Assembly: GCF_001638985.1 (NCBI RefSeq)
Contig: NW_017265160.1
Coordinates: 297,378-361,377, forward strand
DNA length: 64,000 bases
DNA from: Phycomyces blakesleeanus NRRL 1555(-)
Taxonomy: Eukaryota; Mucoromycota; Mucoromycetes; Mucorales; Phycomycetaceae
Direction: 5' to 3'
The translations under genes and the position numbers were made by a program. Positions 55,960-64,000 of the stretch are shown here, in pieces (the first letter of the stretch is position 1; each line of letters opens with the position of its first letter). The notes beneath the pieces were generated by a model. That model made no database searches and was not told the origin of the DNA. It was given only the letters and a program-made list of their open reading frames with translations.

Positions 55960-58900
55960 TGATAATAATGAATAAGAAGCTGGTTTTGGTTACTGTTGTG
56001 TCTAGAACACTTGTCAAGTCGCTAAATCTATCATTTGATAGCAAATAAACGACAGCTGATGTTTATATAACTATATATACCAATACATTTTATTTTTATT
56101 TCAGTTGATCGCAATAAAGAGGCAAAACTTGTCATTTTTCTCCATTTTTGTAATATTGGAATACATGAAATGATTTATGTGTGGTATTACTGACAGGATA
56201 CCTGTTTAAGTTTTGTACTAGTCAGTAATTGGTAAAATAAAGTACGTCATAGTCGCGCACAAAACAAGCTGAGGATACACAAAGTACAAGACTCTTTTAT
56301 TTTTATATTATAGTTTTTATAACAAAAAACCAAAAAAAGGGCGACTTTAGTAGGAGATGTTTGTAAGCTTCTTTTCTTTTCTTTTTTTTTGGGGGGGGGG
56401 GTCTGAGGGCTGTTTTAAGGTTGATTTTTTTATTAAATACTAATCTCCCCCTCCCCCTCTCCTTATATATTAGCATGTGTGTGTGTGTGTGTGTTTCAAT
56501 TTCAATTTCAATTGTTCACATTTGCTTATTGTAATTCAATAATAAAAATAAAAGATAAAAAAGACGTCTTTGTCCCACCTATATATAATATTTACCGTTA
56601 AAGCAAAGAACTTTACTCCACCCCTGCACGCAATACAATAATAATAATACTACTACTAATAAAACTCAATTCACCAAATGATTCAAAGTATTTAATGACT
56701 TACCAAAATGATACCTTGTAAGGAGGTGTCTGTCAATAATCAGGCTCAAAAGTCTTATCTTCTTCATTTCGCTAGTTTTATTCTTCTAAAACTTGGTCGT
56801 CTTCGTCTTACATAACCATCCTCCGACACATCTTCTACTGGTATTAAATTACTCCAAATTTTAATGGCACAGGTGGGCCTATCAGGAATCGTACCATCAT
56901 ATCACAATCGGTTAAAGATGTGTCGGAAATTCAAGGCACCAGCAAGATTTATATTCCACAAAACGATACTCAAAGTGTAACGAGGACATGTCTTCCAAGC
57001 AATTTGGATTGGTACCTTTAGTAAAATTTATAAGAGTATTAATAATAGAAAAGAAATGAAGGCTGCCTGTAATATCCCTTGAAATATTACAGTATGCTGA
57101 ATTTGGTGTTTGAGAGCAGCGATACGCCCAAGTGCTTGATTGAGCTTTGAGGTCCAAAAGAATCCGGCGAAACTTTTCATGCTTAAGTTTGGTGCTTTGT
57201 TGGCTGAAGGTGTATCAGTGACATCTTGGCCTAGCCACAGTAGTCCTTATCCATCTAGTGGTTACTTGTGATGGTGTCTTGACAGTAAGGAGTTGGAATA
57301 CGATGATTTCGTCCATTGATTATCAACCCACAAAGGTTTAGAGATATGAGGTTTACTTTCTCTGTGTTTTTTTTTAAAAGTACCAACTGATAGGGGTGAT
57401 GTACTAAGAGACTATGTGTGTCTATATGATGTGGGTCAGCTAATTGTGTATTTACAACAGGAAAAGGTAAAAGTGCGTAAAGTTTAAAATGATTACCTTT
57501 TAATTGTGGGGACTTTTATACCTTTATATTCATATCCCTTTGTATGCTATTCATCTTAAAAGAAAATAGTGTATAGCCGTTGGATTGCTTACAGAACTTC
57601 TTCCGGCCCTTTTATTATGGGAATTGATTAATATTATTATTACCCTACAATGAGGCAAGGATCATTCTAAATTAATAATACCAACATCTAGAATGCCCTT
57701 TTTTTCTTTTTAAAAAAGTCTAATTGATACCACTACAATATTAAATAACACCATTGGAAGAACATGCCTCACATAATTGAATTTATTCTTTATTCTTTAT
57801 TTTTATTTTAAAGAATACATCTCTATACATTTATCTATATGTGTATTTGTATTCAAAACTAGAAGAACAAAATGAATTGCCCTCCAAAGAAGTATCCGTT
57901 ACTAGAAATTCGTTTTGTCTGGGTGATATATATATGTATATTTGAAATATAAAAATATTTTGTACATAAAAGAATAGAAAAAGAAAGGAGTAAAAAAAAG
58001 CTACCCAATTATAAAAAATAAAGTTGTAAATTTGAAATGATGTTTGTAGGGATGATTGCAATTGTATTCATGTATCCTCGCTGCCCAAACAAAGCTATTT
58101 TTATAGGCAGCAATTTGCGGGCTATTCCTAGCCCTCACGAACTACAAGAAACAAATGATAGAAAGAATAAAGTTTTCTACTATTCTCCTTGTATTATTCT
58201 TGCTTAATCATCAACTCATCATCACCAAAATCTTGAAGTGATGTCAAGTGAAAGAAAGCTTTTAATATTGTCGTGACTGGTCTACTTACACACACAGTAA
58301 ATATATGATTTGTATTATTTTTTGAAACATAAGTATTATAAATATACATTATAAATCACCCATTATTTGGGACCAATATTTGAGAACACACCCTATTGTA
58401 ATTATATTTATTTTAAGAGAGTACGTTTAAGAAATTAAACCAAATCATGATAAAAATCAACTGAACTGAACTGAGCTAATTAATTGTCCAAGAAGTTTGA
58501 ATGGTTTTTTTTCTATGGATAAAAAACAAAAGAAGAAAAAAGAACGATTCTATTATCTTTCTAATCATGAATAAATCTAAAGCCACCCATTATCACTGTG
58601 GAAATGATGGGCGTGTACCTGGGAGTGTGAAAAAGGGGGAGACAGGGGTTAGAGGCAGAAAAGTTTAGATGGTGGCGCATTTACATTCAATCACTCCACA
58701 TATGCTTGCTTAGTATTGCCACACATTGACTTTCTGACAAAGTGATATATTTACAAGCACATCTTACAACCAAATGAGACACTCTAATCAATTAAATTGC
58801 TTGCTTTCTTACATTTTTTTTTAATCTTTATGATATTGTAAAGAATTGGTTTTAATAAATACATAAATTAATAATAATATATATATATATATAAAGAAAA

Positions 58901-58983
58901 AGTACATAGGAATGAACGTGTGTACGTCCGTGTATAAATAAATTGACGTGTTTGTATTGATCTATGTTTTAAATCATCTAAGT
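55960..58983. other. Intergenic region with repeat copy and simple repeats
   Basis: No intact gene. It contains an oligo-T run followed by eleven G (56382-56401), a (TG)n tract at 56475-56494, coding-like debris at 56750-57180 and the second copy of a 65-bp dispersed repeat (57179-57243). Confidence 0.45.
57179..57243. repeat. Dispersed 65-bp repeat, copy 2
   Basis: Matches 32609-32675. Here the minus strand is open beyond the repeat and reads GQDVTDTPSANKAPNLS, SMKSFAGFFWTSKLNQALG, RIAALKHQIQ, which looks protein-like; both copies may be fragments of one transposon gene that is not identified. Confidence 0.6.
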
Positions 58984-60049
58984 CTACCAGCAGTAATCAT
59001 CATCACTATCAGGAGGGATAAATCCCAGAGTAACTCTCTTGCTCTCGATCCCATTTACTTCGACAGGGCCAAAGCGAGACGGAGGCCAGATAACGTGAGT
59101 AACGATAGAGCTTATGAGTGAGATAGGTACCTAGTAAAATAAAAACAAGTACATTTTGTTTGTACATGTTTAGTAATTCATATATATATATATTTAATGT
59201 ATATTTAATGTATATCTTACTGGGCCAAATAGATTACTGTCATTTGAGTGGAACCCTTCATCTCCTTCTACCCAACAGTGTCCCTTTGGCACATATACTA
59301 TAGAGCCCATAAAGAATTTGCGTTAACCAACAAGAATTTGTTTTTGTTCAATTTTTTTTTAGAAAATAGTGTAGGTTATTGTACCTTTTTCAGTGCCCTG
59401 GCGTAGTTTTACAGTGTCCCCTTGAAGAGCAATGATACGTTTTGTAATTTGTCGCTTCGGGTTAGTAGGAGATCTACATGATTGAACAACCCTTTAGTAT
59501 ATATGTATATGTATATGTATATATAAATAAAATCAAATAGAGAAAGAGGCCCTTTTTTCATATTTATACTCTATTATTATATTATATATAAATATAAATA
59601 TAAATAAATAATGTGATATTTACGTGAGCACCACTACTTGTCCTCGTTGGAATGAATGGGATGTTGCAGACCATTTATTCAATAAAACTATGTCTCGTTT
59701 CATTTGGTTACTATCTGGATTTAATGTAGGCTGTGACAAAAGTAATAGTAATAGTAAAAAAGAGAGGTATATATTAAGCATTTCAGTGTTAATGAGCGAG
59801 ATTAGGAGTTTAGTGAGTAAACATGTCAGACGGTCAAGGAGAGAGTTGTTTGGGGTAAGATTTATACTACACTCTATGCTATGCTATGTTATGTTATGCT
59901 ATGCTATGCTTTACCTGCATAGAGCGGCCTTCCACCTTTGATGGACTGACACCATTTTCAAGCACAAATAAAACTACGGGTACCCACGAGAGTGCTTTGA
60001 GGGTGGGAATCGTGTAAGGACTGGCCCTGAGACGTCCAAAGATGCCCAT
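58984..60049 (-). CDS. IMP2: Mitochondrial inner membrane protease subunit 2 (184 aa, 5 exons)
   Basis: Exons 60049-59915, 59730-59624, 59473-59385, 59297-59221 and 59130-58984 sum to 185 codons. It is a type I signal-peptidase-like Ser/Lys enzyme that removes sorting signals from proteins reaching the mitochondrial intermembrane space, working with Imp1. The GRSMQPTLNP box holds the catalytic Ser (S43) and [10 protein letters not shown] the general-base Lys (K92). A hydrophobic segment at about 19-31 ([13 protein letters not shown]) is the membrane anchor. [20 protein letters not shown] and LFGPVPISLI are the standard later boxes. Assignment to subunit 2 rather than 1 rests on length, the NPD after SMxPT and the long box between the dyad residues. 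The C-terminus extends about 30 residues past the last box. Head-to-head with the LRR gene (starts 943 bp apart). Confidence 0.92.
59870..59912. repeat. ATGCT/ATGTT pentamer repeat in IMP2 intron 1
   Basis: About seven imperfect TATGC/TATGT pentamers end directly at the splice donor of intron 1, so length change here is close to a functional site. Confidence 0.75.
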
Positions 60050-60992
60050 AATGACTTATGCATCTGTTCTAGGGTGGAAGATGGTTCTTTCAAAGTCACC
60101 ACAAACCAAGCCACTCCAAATGGATAGGAAAGTAATGGGATTTGTTTTTTTTTGGGTATTTTTTTTTTGGTTGGACTGGTTTAACTATATTTATATACAC
60201 ATATGATCTGTGTATGTAAGTGAGTGAGTGAGTGAGTGAGTGAGTAAAGGTGTATTTCTCGTTAATTTTTATATTTATTTATTAAAAATGAAGTTGGGAT
60301 AGGATGAGCTAAGATGGGCTGGGTTGAGGTTAGACCTGAGAGAATTTGTCGTAGGGTTAGCAGACTCTTATGATAATGCATCCCAAGAGACGGCACGGCA
60401 TACAGATAGGATGGCTCTTTAGCAAGAAGGAAAGATCTGATGATCAAAGAGAATATTAATGATAGCCATACGATAGAACAAGAAGATATATATTATATAT
60501 TTAAAGAAGTTCCCTTTTTATATATCTTGACAATCAATACACTAAAAAGAAAAGCATTGCTATTAATATGGATATTGAGTTAGTCAAAGTTCATCAAATA
60601 CAAAAATAAAAAGACGGCATAAAGGATAAAAAGGATAGAACGACGGGCTTTAGTATATTTGGAAGGTATACGATGACAGAAAGACCAAAAATAGACCTCT
60701 TTTTCATTTCTTCTTTCTTTCTCTTCTTCCTCTCTTCTTCTGCTTCTTTGTCTCATTTTGCCTTTATATATTCTACTATCTATCCAATTTTTTTTTCCAT
60801 CTTTTATCCTATTTGTTCTTGATTCTGCCTGCCTGCCTACCTGTCTGTCTGTTTGTATAGTTGTTTGTTTGTCTATTTGTTTGTTTTCTTGCTTTGACGT
60901 TTGATGAACTCGAGTTTATTAGTATATTTATTTTATTGCACATACACTAAAGAAGTGAATAAATAAATATATAAATAAATAAAAGAAATAAA
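60050..60992. promoter_or_regulatory. Divergent promoter region between IMP2 and the LRR gene
   Basis: This 943-bp spacer separates two genes transcribed away from each other and must carry both promoters. It has a (GTGA)n tract (about 60220-60245), a CT-rich block (60700-60780) and a TGTC/TGTT-rich block (60825-60890) before the LRR start. No gene is seen inside. Confidence 0.55.
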
Positions 60993-62588
60993 ATGGGTCA
61001 AGCTCGTAGTAAGCCTCATGGTTCCTTGACATTCGGTCATCTCTCAAACACAGTAACCATTCCTCCATCTCGACACGACAGCCAAGACAATGACCTCCTT
61101 TTACGACATCCTTCTTTGTACGGTCTGTCTCGCCCAAACCAAGCCGTGCACCCGAGTCATCCGGACCTAGCAATCTGTACCCAAACGCATACACAAGCGC
61201 ATACGCAAACCCAAACCCAAACCCAAAAACTCACACCAACACAAACACGTTTTGAAAGAGCGGATTCGGGATACCTTGGAAGTAAACCCTCTGACGACCT
61301 TGTAGCCGACCTTGCATACATAGATCAAACTTATTATGGCCGCACGACTCAGCTTCCGAGAAAGGTCACTCGGCCTATTCCATTGATTGCCCTGAGTTTT
61401 GCTGAAGTATCCAAGGTGTCTCTACACCAGACAATGAAGATTATTCAACTCTCTAGTCGCACGTTGACACGCCTGAACTCAAACATCGGGTTACTCACAA
61501 CGATGCGTAAGTTGGATTTGTGAGTACCTGTTTGTGAACACACACACGCAAGTATATATATATATACACGTATACGTATACATATGTTGTGTGTTGTGTA
61601 GTGTGTGTTATTGGTGTGCTGTGTGTGTGTGTGTGGGAGAGTAGGCCAGATTTGTGCAAATGTATCTTTGATTCTTCTTTATTAATTCATATAGCCTGTT
61701 AATAGATCCTACAATCAACTTACTGAACTGCCAGAAGAAATCGGCTATCTTCAGCAGCTAGAGTGGCTGTCAGTGGCCAGTAATCGGCTCACACATCTGC
61801 CAGTGACGATTGCTTACCTTGGTAGTTTAGCTGAACTTGATCTCTCCGAGAACCGACTCGAATATCTACCCGCCAGTATTGGTTATTTAAAGAAACTTCA
61901 GATGCTTTTATTGTCCACAAATTGCCTCCGTTCGCTGCCAGTCGAGATGGCGGGTCTGATTGGCTTGTCGACACTCGATCTATCCTACAATCCTTTGGAT
62001 GTTCTGCCTGCAGAAATCATCTGCCTGCAGTATCTGCGTCGACTCAAGCTGGATGAGTGTCCACTCCTGAGTCTGGCTGACGTTGCCCTTGCGCACAATC
62101 CACCCAGCCTCAAGGAGACCTGTGCCAGGATTGCACTCCGCCACCATCTGCACACACACCCCTTGTCTGATATTCTGCTAAAGTACCTCGCGTCTTCCAA
62201 GGCGTGCAGCTGCTGCGGAGGACCATACTGGGACACATTTGTTGTACGAAAACGTCTGATCGAACGCAACGAACGGTCGGTTCCTCTTGAGTACAGACTA
62301 TGTTGTGCTCACTGGACAACTGAAACCGATCGGATCCTACAAATGTTTGGCCCCCTCCCCAGTTCATCTTGTCTGCCTCCTCAGCCCACTCTCCCACCCC
62401 TCTTACCATTCCCCCATTCCAACCAACGCCCTTGTCGGCCTTGTAACACTGATGCCGTTGAAGAAGAGGAATCCAAAAAGAGGTCGTGGCGATCACAGCA
62501 CAAGAAAGTCATGAACAGGAACCACTCTGGCTTTCTTAATCTATCCAAACTCAAACGTGCATCTTCCAGAAACGACAAACTGCCTTAA
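60993..62588 (+). CDS. Leucine-rich-repeat protein with Cys/His module and possible myristoylated N-terminus (469 aa)
   Basis: Exons 60993-61519 and 61706-62588 sum to 470 codons. MGQARSK at the start fits N-myristoylation. Residues 1-145 are low-complexity, with a Gln/Thr/His repeat (TQTHTQAHTQTQTQTQ) from a short DNA repeat. From about 150 to 290 there are six or so LRRs of the LxxLxLSxNxLxxLP type (LAELDLSENRLEYLP, LSTLDLSYNPLDVLP). A conserved-looking Cys segment follows (CSCCGGPYWDTFVVRKRLIE and YRLCCAHWTTETDRIL), possibly zinc-binding. The tail is Pro-rich, then basic. LRR proteins of this Ras-group type serve as signalling scaffolds at membranes; that role is inferred. The splice restores KLDLSYNQLTELP. 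Confidence 0.88.
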
Positions 62589-64000
62589 AAAAAGAATAAT
62601 CTATATACACACACAAACAAATTGTACGACACCAAATTGCCACTACAGCTTTTTATATCCTATTTTATTTTTACAAGCGTTTTTATATATATTTATATAT
62701 ATATTGCACGTCCTCTCCTTTTTTCTTTTCTCTTATATATTCATATTCCTATTATTCCTATTATTCCTATTAATATTAATATTATAATCATAATTATTAT
62801 CATTGTTTTGTAATATGAGCACAAGGCCTTTTCTATAGCTTAGATACCTTGTATCTTGCTAAATACAAAGTATACACTACCTAATATTCATTAAAATTAA
62901 AATTGATATTTTATTACTGCTACTGCTACTGCTACTGCTATTAGTATTACTAAAGAATATCTATGTGTGCCTTTAATAATGATAATACTTGTACTGACAG
63001 CTTATAAAGGGCTTCAACCCAATCTAAAAATCTGTCAAAAAACAAAAGATAGAAAATCACTTCGTATGAGGTAAATGATAAGTGTATTCTGTAACTAGGT
63101 TATTTATATATCTATCTATACATATATATATATATTAGCAATTTTATGGTAAGTTATACATGTACATATAAGGAGAGGGACAAGACATGAGAGTAATTGG
63201 AAAAGTGCAAAAGTGCAAAAGTGCAAAAGTGCAAAAGTGCAAAAGTCCTAAGTACATCAAAAACACAAAAATCACAGTTGGAACACATGCAAACTGGAAA
63301 TAATATAATCCTGTATTGTGGCTACGCACAAACTTGATTGTTGATCGTTCCAAGAGGGTTTTGACAACCTTCATTAGTCTGATCTTAGCTGATGACTCTA
63401 ATAGTCATGGTCATCAGCATAGTCATCAGCATATTAGAAAAACAGGTTAAAACCAAAAATCATAATACAAACTTACGCCCCCATTGATTAATGATCTGTT
63501 TCATCATTTACTCTATATTTATTCCTTAAAAAATTATATATGACCTTTTGCTACTAAACTAAACCCAATAAACTCACACTCTTGATTATGCTTAACTTTG
63601 GCTGTAAATTGTCAAACTAAATAGAAAGCGTCTTTTGTTATTTCCGTTGTCATTATCACTTTTTTTTTGGCACCCACACACAACACACGTCTTGCACCTT
63701 TGTACCGAAAGTACCCAACATGGTTCTCGGTATCCTTTCCAAAGGGCGATAACAGAAGCCGGGGTAGCTTGGATATCTTGAGTCTGAAGCAATATTCTTA
63801 TATATATATATATATTTGCTTTTTTCCCCAAAAATAGGCACTAGGAACAGGTGTAATAAGCAAACGGCTTTTTTTTACAGTAAAGAAGCCATTAATATCA
63901 GTGTTATTCAAGTAAATTACCTGACACTCTGCTAGTTGAGAGTATAGACTCAGGTGCGATAAATAACTACACTACCAAGCCCACAGAATGGCCAAAAACA
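62589..64000. other. Right-margin intergenic region
   Basis: No supported gene. Simple repeats: TATTCC(TAT) near 62742-62775, (TACTGC)n at 62915-62940 and (GTGCAAAA)5 at 63204-63246. A segment at 63700-63780 is less AT-rich, but no RNA gene or coding frame could be supported. Confidence 0.45.
63204..63246. repeat. (GTGCAAAA)5 tandem repeat
   Basis: Five perfect 8-bp units in tandem. Confidence 0.9.

Noticed and set aside
63199..63250. GTGCAAAA direct repeats considered as a CRISPR-like array
   Set aside because: Units are contiguous with no spacers; a simple tandem repeat in a eukaryotic genome.
63592..63841. Minus-strand frames near the right edge
   Set aside because: Include a TA-repeat-derived IYIYI run and no recognisable domain; a non-coding RNA was also considered for 63700-63780 but no cloverleaf or other fold could be drawn.

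Overview
This window looks like chromosomal DNA of a filamentous fungus, most likely Mucoromycota (Mucorales-like). Genes are split by short introns of about 50-100 bp, spacers are long and AT-rich, and the gene set is eukaryotic and fungal: calcineurin B, a DASH kinetochore subunit, a GH81 beta-1,3-glucanase, a mitochondrial inner-membrane protease, bifunctional purine enzyme ADE16/17 and an ABC1-family kinase. The transposon types (PIF/Harbinger, Tc1, IS630-like DDE_3, Fanzor) fit the same group. The lineage is an inference from these families, not a measured placement.

Layout. 1-4.8 kb is a transposon graveyard: a LINE reverse-transcriptase fragment, a 451-bp inverted-repeat element and a Harbinger transposase with a convergent, broken accessory gene. 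5.0-18.1 kb is the densest gene block: a PB1/His-Gly-rich protein, a mitochondrial ABC1/ADCK-type kinase, ADE16/17, CNB1, an acidic hypothetical protein, DAD4 and a DUF1775 (YcnI-like) GPI-type surface protein. 18.1-33.9 kb is gene-poor; it holds a nested LTR / Tc1 / solo-LTR structure, a tRNA-Leu(CAA) and an IS630-like pseudogene. 34.0-37.0 kb is the eight-exon GH81 glucanase. 37-51.2 kb is again gene-poor, with a Myb/SANT gene, a hypothetical gene and two decayed elements that carry Fanzor (eukaryotic TnpB-like) remnants and similar termini. 51.9-62.6 kb holds a 15-exon M1 aminopeptidase, then IMP2 and a leucine-rich-repeat gene that are divergently transcribed.

The genes do not form a pathway or operon. 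They are independent housekeeping genes: purine synthesis, Ca2+ signalling, chromosome segregation, mitochondrial proteolysis and lipid/quinone homeostasis, wall remodelling and peptide turnover. Splice models were rebuilt by hand; for each multi-exon gene the exon phases sum to an intact reading frame. Several genes here would be missed by a simple ORF scan, notably three-exon DAD4 and a 20-nt microexon carrying the catalytic motif of the ABC1 kinase.

The most interesting material is the pair of Fanzor relics inside inverted-repeat elements with a shared terminal sequence, the nested retroelement with readable insertion order, and two GC-AG introns in essential-type genes.
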